From Tanypteryx hageni (taxonomy: Eukaryota > Arthropoda > Insecta > Odonata > Petaluridae), in the NCBI GenBank assembly GCA_028673005.1, contig CM054120.1:72341533-72405532 (forward strand): a stretch of 64,000 bases of DNA, read 5' to 3'. The notes beneath the pieces were generated by a model. The model did no database searches. It was given only the letters and a program-made list of their open reading frames with translations, and had not been told where the DNA came from. Position numbers and translations under genes: made by a program. The stretch's first letter is position 1, and each line of letters begins with the position of its first letter. Below, piece after piece: positions 1-12,370 of this stretch.

Positions 1-510
1 TGGATATGATGTGTCGGTTTGTGGGTGAGGAGTGCTGAGATGATTGAGGGGCAGAGAGGGGTAGCGTACATTCCCTTGAGCCCTGGTCACTTTAAAAAAT
101 ATTCAACCTGAGGAAACGGAACCCACATTGACGGAAGAAAAGACAATATCCAGAGTTGCCAAATTACAGGTGGGGTTTAAATTACATTGTAGAAATCCGA
201 GGCCGTGAATGAAATGGTCAATGAAAAATTGATCTTGGCGATTGCTGCCGGTACCCAAGGTGGGAGATTCTCAGGCGGAGGATTGAGATTATAGTCTCCA
301 AAAAGAATGTATCACATTTCCTAAAGTAAGGGTATGCAGCACCGAGTCAAAAAAATTTTCAAGGACTGATAAGTGGCTATCGGGGGGGACGATAAAAAAA
401 GCCCGTAAAAAGTTTATCCTTCCCCGAAGTAAAATTAGGATTAACATCCGCACAAACCTCAGTCCAAACGATTTCACAGGCGGTTTCCAAATGTATTCAG
501 CACTTTGCGG
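1..510 (-). repeat. Satellite monomer 0 (partial)
   Basis: Left-truncated monomer. It holds the endonuclease 3' half (open 289-477 on the minus strand) and is nearly identical to the matching parts at 2,500-3,009 and 5,000-5,508. Confidence 0.85.
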
Positions 511-1759
511 GCAGGGAGGAGTTTATAGCCTCGATAACACCACCGCCTCTGCCAACACGATCGCAGCGAAAAATTTGATGGCTGCTTGAAAAGGAGAATT
601 CACTATCACAGACACTAGCCTATAGCTATGTCTCAGCAAGCGCGATAACGTGGAAACTCGACAATTCACCAAAGTTTGAGGCAACAGAGGATATTTTGTT
701 TTTGTCATTCCTTACGTTTTGATAGTACGCTCTGAACTATTGGAATGCTGACAAAAATTGGGGCCATTATTTACTTCCACGTCAATGGCGAGCAACAGTA
801 GGAAAAGGGATAATTTGAGGAGATGGCAGGGCAAAGAAGGAGCAGCGGACGGTGGCACTGTCAGGCTCACCCGACGGATGGACCTCGGGGATATAGCCTC
901 TGAACTTGTGCTACTTCCATCCTGCAAACCTCCTTCCACATATCTCTCTGTTGAACTCTTCACTCACAGACAAATATTCATTCTCAGTGATGTGATATAA
1001 ATTGTGGATAACGATCCAACCTGCTCGCTTCAAACTGAGGCCATTCCGATACATAGGTGAGTGCAATTTCAGCGTATATCCAGAGGCACCTCTTCTTGGA
1101 AATCCTACGCGTTGGAACGAAGTCGAGGATGGCGCCATTCAGGATCTCGTACAGTAGTGAGAGTGCTTTGTGCGGGTGAACCGAGCTGCAGGAGGTCCCA
1201 GGGCAAGAAGTACAGGGTGTGGTTTATACCTGGCCATACGGCCTTATTCCTGGATCTGATGTTTCGGTTTGTGGGTGAGGAATGCTGAGAATATTGAGGG
1301 GAGGAGAGGGATAGCATACATTCCCTTGAGCCCTGGTCGCTTAAAAAAATATTCAACATGAGGTAACGGAACCCACATTGATGGAAAAATAGTCAAAATC
1401 CAGAGTTGCCAAATTACGGGTGGGGTTTAAATTACATTGTAGAAATCCGAGGCCCTGAATGAAAATCTCGATAAAAAATTGATCTTGGCGATTGCTGCCG
1501 ATACACTCGGTGGGAGATTCTCAGGCAGTGGATAGAGATTATAATCTCGAAAAGGAATGTATCACATTTCCTAAAGTAAGGGCACGCAACATCGAGTCAA
1601 AATAATTTTCAAGGACTGATAAGTGGCTATTGGGGGGACGATAAAAAAAGTCCGTAAAAAGTTTATCCTTCCCCGAAGTAAAATTAGGATTAACATCCGC
1701 ACAAACCTCAGTCCAAACGATTTCACAGGCGGTTTCCAAATCTATTCTGCACTTTGCGG
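511..1759 (-). repeat. Satellite monomer 1
   Basis: 1,249-bp unit. Its 2A-like site at 760-783 reads DVEVNNGP, so the essential first proline is replaced by asparagine. It is nearly identical to the unit at 3,010-4,258. Confidence 0.85.
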
Positions 1760-3009
1760 GCAGGGAGGAGTTTATAGCCTCGATAACACCACCGCCTCTG
1801 CCAACATGATCGCAGCGAAAAATTTGATGGCTGCTTGAAAAGGAGAATTCACTATCACAGACACTAGCCTATAGCTATGTCTCAGCAAGCGCGATAACGT
1901 GGAAACTTGACAATTCACCAAAGTTTGAGGCAACAGAGGAAATTTTGTTTTCGTCACTCCTTACGTTTTGATAGTACGCTCTGAACTATTAGAATGCTGA
2001 CAAAAATTGGGGCCATTATTTACTTCCACGTCAACGGTGAGCAACAGTTGGAAAAGGGATAATTTGAGGAGATAGCAGGGCAAAGCAGGAGCAGCGGACG
2101 GTGGCGCTGTCGGGCTCCCACGACGGATGGACCCCGGGGATATAGCCTCTGAACTTGTGTTACTTCCATCCTGCAAACATCCTTCCACATCTCTCTTTGT
2201 TGAACTCATCACTCGCAGACAAAGATACATTCTCAGTGATGTGATATAAATGTTGGATAACAATCCAACCGGCTCACTTCAAACTGAAGCAATTCCGATA
2301 GAATGGTGAAGGCAATTTCAGTTGATATCCTGAGGCACCTCTTCTTGGAAATACAACGCGTTGGAACGAAGTCGAGGATGGTGCCATTCAGAATCTCGTA
2401 CAGTAGTGAGAGTGCATTGTGCGGGTGAACCGAGCTGCAGGACGTCCCAGGGCAAGAAGTACAGGGCGTGGTTTATACCTGGCCAATCGGCTTTATTCAT
2501 GGATATGATGTGTCGGTTTGTGGGTGAGGAGTGCTAAGATGATTGAGGGGCAGAGAGGGGTAGCGTACATTCCCTTGAGCCCTGGTCACTTTAAAAAATA
2601 TTCAACCTGAGGAAACGGAACCCACATTGATGGAAGAAAAGACAATATCCAGAGTTGCCAAATTACAGGTGGGGTTTAAATTACATTGTAGAAATCCGAG
2701 GCCGTGAATGAAATGGTCAATGAAAAATTGATCTTGGCGATTGCTGCCGGTACCCAAGGTGGGAGATTCTCAGGCGGAGGATTGAGATTATAGTCTCCAA
2801 AAAGAATGTATCACATTTCCTAAAGTAAGGGTATGCAGCACCGAGTCAAAAAAATTTTCAAGGACTGATAAGTGGCTATCTGGGGGGACGATAAAAAAAG
2901 CCCGTAAAAAGTTTATCCTTCCCCGAAGTAAAATTAGGATTAACATCCGCACAAACCTCAGTCCAAACGATTTCACAGGCGGTTTCCAAATGTATTCTGC
3001 ACTTTGCGG
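1760..3009 (-). repeat. Satellite monomer 2
   Basis: 1,250-bp unit with a 2A-like site at 2,009-2,032 reading NNGP. It is nearly identical to 4,259-5,508. A minus-strand leader open frame of 100 codons lies at 1,961-2,263. Confidence 0.85.
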
Positions 3010-4258
3010 GCAGGGAGGAGTTTATAGCCTCGATAACACCACCGCCTCTGCCAACACGATCGCAGCGAAAAATTTGATGGCTGCTTGAAAAGGAGAATTC
3101 ACTATCACAGACACTAGCCTATAGCTATGTCTCAGCAAGCGCGATAACGTGGAAACTCGACAATTCTCCAAAGTTTGAGGCAACAGAGGATATTTTGTTT
3201 TTGTCATTCCTTACGTTTTGATAGTACGCTCTCAACTATTGGAATGCTGACAAAAATTGGGGCCATTATTTACTTCCACGTCAATGGCGAGCAACAGTAG
3301 GAAAAGGGATAATTTGAGGAGATGGCAGGGCAAAGAAGGAGCAGCGGACGGTGGCACTGTCAGGCTCACCCGACGGATGGACCTCGGGGATATAGCCTCT
3401 GAACTTGTGCTACTTCCATCCTGCAAACCTCCTTCCACATATCTCTCTGTTGAACTCTTCACTCACAGACAAATATTCATTCTCAGTGATGTGATATAAA
3501 TTGTGGATAACGATCCAACCTGCTCGCTTCAAACTGAGGCCATTCCGATACATAGGTGAGTGCAATTTCAGCGTATATCCAGAGGCACCTCTTCTTGGAA
3601 ATCCTACGCGTTGGAACGAAGTCGAGGATGGCGCCATTCAGGATCTCGTACAGTAGTGAGAGTGCTTTGTGCGGGTGAACCGAGCTGCAGGAGGTCCCTA
3701 GGCAAGAAGTACAGGGTGTGGTTTATACCTGGCCATACGGCCTTATTCCTGGATCTGATGTTTCGGTTTGTGGGTGAGGAATGCTGAGAATATTGAGGGG
3801 AGGAGAGGGATAGCATACATTCCCTTGAGCCCTGGTCGCTTAAAAAAATATTCAACATGAGGTAACGGAACCCACATTGATGGAAAAATAGTCAAAATCC
3901 AGAGTTGCCAAATTACGGGTGGGGTTTAAATTACATTGTAGAAATCCGAGGCCCTGAATGAAAATCTCGATAAAAAATTGATCTTGGCGATTGCTGCCGA
4001 TACACTCGGTGGGAGATTCTCAGGCAGTGGATAGAGATTATAATCTCGAAAAGGAATGTATCACATTTCCTAAAGTAAGGGCACACAACATCGAGTCAAA
4101 ATAATTTTCAAGGACTGATAAGTGGCTATTGGGGGGACGATAAAAAAAGTCCGTAAAAAGTTTATCCTTCCCCGAAGTAAAATTAGGATTAACATCCGCA
4201 CAAACCTCAGTCCAAACGATTTCACAGGCGGTTTCCAAATCTATTCTGCACTTTGCGG
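3010..4258 (-). repeat. Satellite monomer 3
   Basis: 1,249-bp unit with a 2A-like site at 3,259-3,282 reading NNGP. It repeats monomer 1 at an offset of 2,499 bp with very few differences. Confidence 0.85.
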
Positions 4259-5508
4259 GCAGGGAGGAGTTTATAGCCTCGATAACACCACCGCCTCTGC
4301 CAACATGATCCCAGCGAAAAATTTGATGGCTGCTTGAAAAGGAGAATTCACTATCACAGACACTAGCCTATAGCTATGTCTCAGCAAGCGCGATAACGTG
4401 GAAACTTGACAATTCACCAAAGTTTGAGGCAACAGAGGAAATTTTGTTTTCGTCACTCCTTACGTTTTGATAGTACGCTCTGAACTATTAGAATGCTGAC
4501 AAAAATTGGGGCCATTATTTACTTCCACGTCAACGGTGAGCAACAGTTGGAAAAGGGATAATTTGAGGAGATAGCAGGGCAAAGCAGGAGCAGCGGACGG
4601 TGGCGCTGTCGGGCTCCCACGACGGATGGACCCCGGGGATATAGCCTCTGAACTTGTGTTACTTCCATCCTGCAAACATCCTTCCACATCTCTCTTTGTT
4701 GAACTCATCACTCGCAGACAAAGATACATTCTCAGTGATGTGATATAAATGTTGGATAACAATCCAACCGGCTCACTTCAAACTGAAGCAATTCCGATAG
4801 AATGGTGAAGGCAATTTCAGTTGATATCCTGAGGCACCTCTTCTTGGAAATACAACGCGTTGGAACGAAGTCGAGGATGGTGCCATTCAGAATCTCGTAC
4901 AGTAGTGAGAGTGCATTGTGCGGGTGAACCGAGCTGCAGGACGTCCCAGGGCAAGAAGTACAGGGCGTGGTTTATACCTGGCCAATCGGCTTTATTCATG
5001 GATATGATGTGTCGGTTTGTGGGTGAGGAGTGCTGAGATGATTGAGGGGCAGAGAGGGGTAGCGTACATTCCCTTGAGCCCTGGTCACTTTAAAAAATAT
5101 TCAACCTGAGGAAACGGAACCCACATTGATGGAAGAAAAGACAATATCCAGAGTTGCCAAATTACAGGTGGGGTTTAAATTACATTGTAGAAATCCGAGG
5201 CCGTGAATGTAATGGTCAATGAAAAATTGATCTTGGCGATTGCTGCCGGTACCCAAGGTGGGAGATTCTCAGGCGGAGGATTGAGATTATAGTCTCCAAA
5301 AAGAATGTATCACATTTCCTAAAGTAAGGGTATGCAGCACCGAGTCAAAAAAATTTTCAAGGACTGATAAGTGGCTATCGGGGGGGACGATAAAAAAAGC
5401 CCGTAAAAAGTTTATCCTTCCCCGAAGTAAAATTAGGATTAACATCCGCACAAACCTCAGTCCAAACGATTTCACAGGCGGTTTCCAAATGTATTCTGCA
5501 CTTTGCGG
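4259..5508 (-). repeat. Satellite monomer 4
   Basis: 1,250-bp unit with a 2A-like site at 4,508-4,531 reading NNGP. It repeats monomer 2 at an offset of 2,499 bp. Confidence 0.85.
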
Positions 5509-6759
5509 GCAGGGAGGAGTTTATAGCCTCGATAACACCACCGCCTCTGCCAACACGATCGCAGCGAAAAATTTGATGGCTGCTTGAAAAGGAGAATTCA
5601 CTATCACAGACACTAGCCTATAGCTATGTCTCAGCAAGCGCGATAACGTGGAAACTCGACAATTCACCAAAGTTTGAGGCAACAGAGGAAATTTTGTTTT
5701 CGTCACTCCTTACGTTTTGATAGTACGCTCTGAACTATTGGAATGCTGACAAAAATTGGGGCCAGGATTTACTTCCACGTCAACGGTGAGCAACAGTTGG
5801 AAAAGGGATAATTTGAGGAGATGGCAGGGCAAAGCAGGAGCAGCGGATGGTGGCACTGTCGGGCTCCCACGACATATGGACCTCTGGGATATAGCCTCTG
5901 AACTTGTGTTACTTCCATCCTGCAAACATCCTTCCACATCTCTCTTTGTTGAACTCTTCATTCGCAGACAAATATTCAATCTCAGTGATGTGACATAAAT
6001 TGTGGATAACGATCCAACCTGCTCGCTTCAAACTGAAGCCATTCCGATAGAAAGGTGAAGGCAATTTCAGTTGATATCCTGAGGCACCTCTTCTTGGATA
6101 TACAACTCGTTGGAACGAAGTCGAGGATGGCGCCATTCAGGAACTCGTACAGTAGTGAGAGTGCATTGGGCGGTTGAACCGAGCTGCAGGAGGTCCCAGG
6201 GCAAGAAGTACAGGGCATGGTTTATACCTGGCCAATCGGCCTTATTCCTGGATCTGATGTGTTGGTTTGTGGGTAAGGAGTGCTGAGATTATTGAGGGGC
6301 AGAGAGGGGTAGCGTACATTCCCTTAAGTCATGGTGGCTTTAAAAAATATTCACACCAGAAGAAACGGAACCCACATTGATGGAAGAAAAGACAAAATCC
6401 AGAGTTGCCAAATTATGGGTGGGGTTCAAATTACATTGGAGTAATCCGAAGCGTTGAATGAAATGGTCGATGAAAAATTGATCTTGGCGATCGCTACCAA
6501 TACCCTCGGTGGGAGATTCACAGGTGGTGAATAGAGATTATAGTCTCCAAAAAGAATGGATCACATTTCCTAAAGTAAGGGCACGCAACACCGAGTCGAA
6601 ATAATTTTCAAGAACTGATAAGTGGCTATCGGGGGGGACGATAAAAAAAGTCCGTAAAAAGTTTATCCTTCCCCGAAGTAAAATTAGGATTAACATCCGC
6701 ACAAACCTCAGTCCAAATGATTTAACAGGTGGTTTCCAAATCTATTCTGCACTTTGCGG
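5509..6759 (-). repeat. Satellite monomer 5, intact 2A-like motif
   Basis: 1,251-bp unit. The 2A-like site at 5,758-5,781 reads DVEVNPGP, the full canonical consensus. It sits inside an 89-codon minus-strand frame (5,710-5,979) with a leucine-rich stretch (LLKLSLFQLLLTV) directly before the motif. Confidence 0.85.
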
Positions 6760-8010
6760 GCAGGGAGGAGTTTATAGCCTCGATAACACCACCGCCTCTG
6801 CCAACACGATCGCAGCGAAAAATTTGTGTCTGCTTGAAAAGGAGAATTCACTATCACAGACACTCGGGTGTAGCTATGTCTCAGCAAGCGCGATAACGTG
6901 GAAACTCGACAATTCACCAAAGTTTGAGGTAACAGAGGAGATTTTGTTTTCGACACTCCTTACGTTTTGATAGTACGCTCTGAAACTATTGGAATGCTGA
7001 CAAAAATTGGGGCCGTGATTTACTTCCACGTCAACGGCGAACAACAGTAGGAAAAGGGATAATTTGAGGAGATGGCAGGGCAAAGCAGGAGCAGCGGACG
7101 GTGGCACTGTCAGGCTCCCACGACGGATGGACCTCGGGGATATAGCCTCTGAACTTGTGCTACTTCCATCCTGCAAACCTCCTTCCACATATCTCTTTGT
7201 TGAACTCTTTATTCGCAGACAAATATTCATTCTCAGTGATGTGATATAAATTGTGGATAACAATCCAACCTGCTTGCTTCAAACTGAGGCCATTCCGATA
7301 CATTGGTGAGGGCAATTTCAGCGGATATCCAGAGGCACCTCTTCTTGGAGATCCTACGTGTTGGAACAAAGTCGAGGATGGTGCCATTCAGGATCTCGTA
7401 CGGTAGTGAGAGTGCATTGTGCGGGTGAACCAAGCTGCAGGAGGTCCCAGGGCAAGAAGTGCAGGGCGTGGTTTATACCTGGCCAATCGGCCTTATTCCT
7501 GGATCTGATGTGTCGGTTTGTGGGTGAGGATTGCTGAGATTATTGAGGGGCGGAGAGGGGTAGCGTACATTCCCTTAAGTCATGGTCGCTTTAAAAAATA
7601 TTTACACCAGAGGAAACGGAACCCACATTGATGGAAGAAAAGACAAAATCCAGAGTTGCCAAATTACGGATGGGGTTTAAATTACATTGTAGAAATCCGA
7701 GGCCGTGAATGAAAATCTTGATAAAAAATTGATCTTGGCGATTGCTGCCGATACACTTGGTGGGAGATTCTCAGGGTGTGGATAGAGATTATAATCTCCA
7801 AAAAGATTGTATCACATTTCCTAAAGTAAGGGCACGCAACACCGAGTCAAAATAATTTTCAAGGACTGATAAGTGGCTATCGGGGGGGACGATAAAAAAA
7901 GCCCGTAAAAAGTTTATCCTTCCCAGAAGTAAAATTAGGATTAACATCCACACAAACCTCAGTCCAAACGATTTCACAGGCGGTTTCCAAATCTATTCTG
8001 CACTTTGCGG
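6760..8010 (-). repeat. Satellite monomer 6
   Basis: 1,251-bp unit with a 2A-like site at 7,009-7,032 reading NHGP. It holds the longest frame that runs from leader through 2A into endonuclease (6,874-7,263). Confidence 0.85.
6874..7263 (-). pseudogene. Leader-2A-endonuclease fragment of a CR1/L2-like retrotransposon
   Basis: This 129-residue frame is the longest copy joining leader and endonuclease. Residues ~65-78 are a leucine-rich hydrophobic stretch. The 2A-like site follows at ~79-86 (DVEVNHGP). Then come the AYYQNVRS motif typical of the first beta strand of apurinic-type retrotransposon endonucleases and ALAET with the catalytic glutamate, after which the frame ends. In APE-type non-LTR elements such 2A peptides are known to separate a short N-terminal product from the EN-RT protein. 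Here the proline is histidine, so skipping is unlikely. It is one of about twelve repeated copies and is not a functional gene. Confidence 0.7.
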
Positions 8011-9261
8011 GCAGGGAGGAGTTTATAGCCTCGATAACACCATCGCCTCTGCCAACACGATCGCAGCAAAAAATTTGATGGCTGCTTGAAAAGGAGAATT
8101 CACTATCACAGACACTAGCCTATAGCTATGTCTCAGCAAGCACGATAACGTGGAAACTTGACAATTCACCAAAGTTTGAGGCAACAGAGGAAATTTTGTT
8201 TTCGTCACTCCTTACGTTTTGATAGTACGCTCTGAACTATTGGAATGCTGACAAAAATTGGGGCCAGGATTTACTTCCACGTCAACGGTGAGCAAGAGTT
8301 AGAAAAGGGATAATTTGAGGAGATGGCAGGGCAAAGCAGGAGCAGCGGATGGTGGCACTGTCGGGCTCCCACAACGTATGGACCTCGGGGTTATAGCCTC
8401 TGAACTTGTGTTACTTCCATCCTGCAAACATCCTTCCACATCTCTCTTTGTTAAACTCATCACTGGCAGACGAAGATACATTCTCAGTGATGTGATATAA
8501 ATGTTGGATAACAATCCAACCGGCTCACTTCAAACTGAAGCCATTCCGATAGAAAGGTTAAGGCAATTTCAGTTGATATCCTGAGGCACGTCTTCTTGGA
8601 ATTACAACGCGTTGGAACGAAGTCGAGGATGGCGCCATTCAGGAACTCGTACAGTAGTGAGAGTGCATTGTGCGGGTGAACCGAGCTGCAGGAGGTCCCA
8701 GGGCAAGAAGTACAGGGCATGTTTTATACCTGGCCAATCAGCCTTATTCCTGGATCTGATGTGTTGGTTTGTGGGTAAGGAGTGCTGAGATTATTGAGGG
8801 GCAGAGAGGGGTAGCGTACATTCCCTTAATTCATGGTGGCTTTAAAAAATATTCACACCAGAAGAAACGGAACCCACATTGATGGAAGAAAAGACAAAAT
8901 CCAGAGTTGCCAAATTATGGGTGGGGTTTAATTTACATTGGAGTAATCCGAGGCGTTGAATGAAATGGTCGATGAAAAATTGATCTTGGCGATCGCTGCC
9001 GATACCCTCGGTGGGAGATTCACAGGCGGTGAATAGATATTATAGTCTCCAAAAAGAATGGATCACATTTCCTAAAGTAAGGGCACGCAACACCGAGTCG
9101 AAATAATTTTCAAGGACTGATAAGTGGCTATCGGGGGGGACGATAAAAAAAGTCCGTAAAAAGTTTATCCTTCCCCGAAGTAAAATTAGGATTAACATCC
9201 GCACAAACCTCAGTCCAAACGATTTCACAGGCGGTTTCCAAATCTATTCTGCACTTTGCGG
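8011..9261 (-). repeat. Satellite monomer 7
   Basis: 1,251-bp unit with an intact NPGP site at 8,260-8,283. A TAA codon replaces CAA in the hydrophobic stretch just upstream. The same TAA is found in the unit 3,152 bp downstream, so the two share descent. Confidence 0.85.
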
Positions 9262-9460
9262 GCAGGGAGGAGTTTTTTAGCCTCGATAACACCACCGCCT
9301 CTGCCAACACGATCGCAGCAAAAAATTTGATGACTGATTGAAAAGGAGAATTCACTATCACAGACACACGGGTGTAGCTATGTCTCAGCAAGCGCGATAA
9401 CGTGGAAACTCGACAATTCACCAAAGTTTGAGGTAACAGAGGAGATTTTGTTTTCGACAC
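9128..9460 (-). pseudogene. Endonuclease core fragment in satellite monomers 7 and 8
   Basis: A 110-codon minus-strand frame covers the middle of the endonuclease (GGVIEA-like region, then ETACEIVW, then FFYRPP). The EN-fold strand motif YRPP is clear. A matching frame at 12,237-12,569 differs by only a residue or so, as expected from the 3.15-kb higher-order repeat. No start, 2A or RT is attached in this frame. Confidence 0.55.
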
Positions 9461-9911
9461 TCCTTACGTTTTGATAGTACGCTCTGAAACTACCTGGTCC
9501 CTTAAAAAAATATTCAACATGAGGTAACGGAACCCACATTGATGGAAAAATAGACAAAATCCAGAGTTGCCTAATTATGGGTGGGGTTTAAATTACATTG
9601 TAGAAATCCGAATCCCTGAATGAAAATCTCGATAAAAAATTGATCTTGGCGATTGCTGCCGATACACTCGGTGGGAGATTCTCAGGCGGTGGATAGAGAT
9701 TATAAAAAGTGTATCACATTACCTAAAGTAAGGGCACGCCACACCGAGTCAAAATAATTTTCAAGGACTGATAAGTGGCTATTGGGGGGACGATAAAAAA
9801 AGCCCGTAAAAAGTTTATCCTTCCCCGAAGTAAAATTAGGATTAACATCCGCACAAACCTCAGTCCAAACGATTTCACAGGCGGTTTCCAAATCTATTCT
9901 GCACTTTGCGG
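9262..9911 (-). repeat. Satellite monomer 8 (internally deleted)
   Basis: Only 650 bp: about 600 bp containing the leader and the 2A site are missing. The junction is near 9,492, where sequence before the 2A site runs directly into sequence that normally lies ~600 bp further on. Confidence 0.85.
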
Positions 9912-11162
9912 GCAGGGAGGAGTTTATAGCCTCGATAACACCACCGCCTCTGCCAACACGATCGCAGCGAAAAATTTGATGGCTGCTTGAAAAGGAGAAT
10001 TCACTATCACAGACACTAGCCTATAGCTATGTCTCAGCAAGCGCGATAACGTGGAAACTTGACAATTCACCAAAGTTTGAGGCAACAGAGGAAATTTTGT
10101 TTTCGTCACTCCTTACGTTTTGATAGTACGCTCTGAACTATTGGAATGCTAACAAAAATTGGGGCCAGGATTTACTTCCACGTCAACGGTGAGCAACAGT
10201 TGGAAAAGGGATAATTTGAGGAGATGGCAGGGCAAAGCAGCAGCAGCGGACGGTGGCGCTGTCGGGCTCCCACGACGGATGGACCTCGTGGATATAGCCT
10301 CTTAACTTGTGTTACTTCCATCCTGCAAACATACTTCCACATCTCTCTTTGTTGAACTCTTCACTCGCAGACAAAGATACATTATCAGTGATGTGATATA
10401 AATTGTGGATAACAATCCAACCTGCTTGCTTCAAACTGAGGCCATTCCGATACATTGGTGAGGGCAATTTCAGCGTATATCCAGAGGCACCTCTTCTTGG
10501 AAATCCTACGTGTTGGAACAAAGTCGAGGATGGTGCCATTCAGGATCTCGTACGGTAGTGAGAGTGCATTGTGCGGGTGAACCAAGCTGCAGGAGGTCCC
10601 AGGGCAAGAAGTGCAGGGCGTGGTTTATACCTGGCCAATCGGCCTTATTCCTGGATCTGATGTGTCGGTTTGTGGGTGAGGAGTGCTGAGATTATTGAGG
10701 GGCGGAGAGGGGTAGCGTACATTCCCTTAAGTCATGGTCGCTTTAAAAAATATTTACACCAGAGGAAACGGAACCCACATTGATGGAAGAAAAGACAAAA
10801 TCCAGAGTTGCCAAATTACGGGTGGGGTTTAAATTACATTGTAGAAATCCGAGGCCGTGAATGAAAATCTTGATAAAAAATTGATCTTGGCGATTGCTGC
10901 CGATACACTTGGTGGGAGATTCTCAGGCGGTGGATAGAGATTATAATCTCCAAAAAGATTGTATCACATTTCCTAAAGTAAGGGCACGCAACACCGAGTC
11001 AAAATAATTTTCAAGGACTGATAAGTGGCTATCGGGGGGGACGATAAAAAAAGCCCGTAAAAAGTTTATCCTTCCCAGAAGTAAAATTAGGATTAACATC
11101 CACACAAACCTCAGTCCAAACGATTTCACAGGCGGTTTCCAAATCTATTCTGCACTTTGCGG
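9912..11162 (-). repeat. Satellite monomer 9
   Basis: 1,251-bp unit with an intact NPGP site at 10,161-10,184. From about 10,385 onward it resembles the sequence from about 7,233 at an offset of 3,152 bp. Confidence 0.85.
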
Positions 11163-12370
11163 GCAGGGAGGAGTTTATAGCCTCGATAACACCACCGCCT
11201 CTGCCAACACGATCGCAGCGAAAAATTTGATGGCTGCTTGAAAAGGAGAATTCACTATCACAGACACTAGCCTATAGCTATGTCTCAGCAAGCACGATAA
11301 CGTGGAAACTTGACAATTCACCAAAGTTTGAGGCAACAGAGGAAATTTTGTTTTCGTCACTCCTTACGTTTTGATAGTACGCTCTGAACTATTGGAATGC
11401 TGACAAAAATTGGGGCCAGGATTTACTTCCACGTCAACGGTGAGCAAGAGTTAGAAAAGGGATAATTTGAGGAGATGGCAGGGCAAAGCAGGAGCAGCGG
11501 ATGGTGGCACTGTCGGGCTCCCACGACGTATGGACCTCGGGGTTATAGCCTCTGAACTTGTGTTACTTCCATCCTGCAAACATCCTTCCACATCTCTCTT
11601 TGTTAAACTCATCACTGGCAGACAAAGATACATTCTCAGTGATGTGATATAAATGTTGGATAACAATCCAACCGGCTCACTTCAAACTGAAGCCATTCCG
11701 ATAGAAAGGTGAAGGCAATTTCAGTTGATATCCTGAGGCACGTCTTCTTGGAATTACAACGCGATGGAACGAAGTCGAGGATGGCGCCATTCAGGAACTC
11801 GTACAGTAGTGAGAGTGCATTGTGCGGGTGAACCGAGCTGCAGGAGGTCCCAGGGCAAGAAGTACAGGGCATGGTTTATACCTGGCCAATCAGCCTTATT
11901 CCTGGATCTGATGTGTTGGTTTGTGGGTAAGGAGTGCTGAGATTATTGAGGGGCAGAGAGGGGTAGCGTACATTCCCTTAAGTCATGGTGGCTTTAAAAA
12001 ATATTTACACCAGAGGAAACGGAACCCACATTGATGGAAGAAAAGACAAAATCCAGAGTTGCCAAATTATGGGTGGGGTTTAATTTACATTGGAGTAATC
12101 CGAGGCGTTGATACCCTCGGTGGGAGATTCACAGGCGGTGAATAGATATTATAGTCTCCAAAAAGAATGGATCACATTTCCTAAAGTAAGGGCACGCAAC
12201 ACCGAGTCGAAATAATTTTCAAGGACTGATAAGTGGCTATCGGGGGGGACGATAAAAAAAGTCCGTAAAAAGTTTATCCTTCCCCGAAGTAAAATTAGGA
12301 TTAACATCCGCACAAACCTCAGTCCAAACGATTTCACAGGCGGTTTCCAAATCTATTCTGCACTTTGCGG
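11163..12370 (-). repeat. Satellite monomer 10
   Basis: 1,208-bp unit with an intact NPGP site at 11,412-11,435 and the same upstream TAA as monomer 7. A 43-bp deletion at about 12,111 accounts for the shorter length. Confidence 0.85.
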
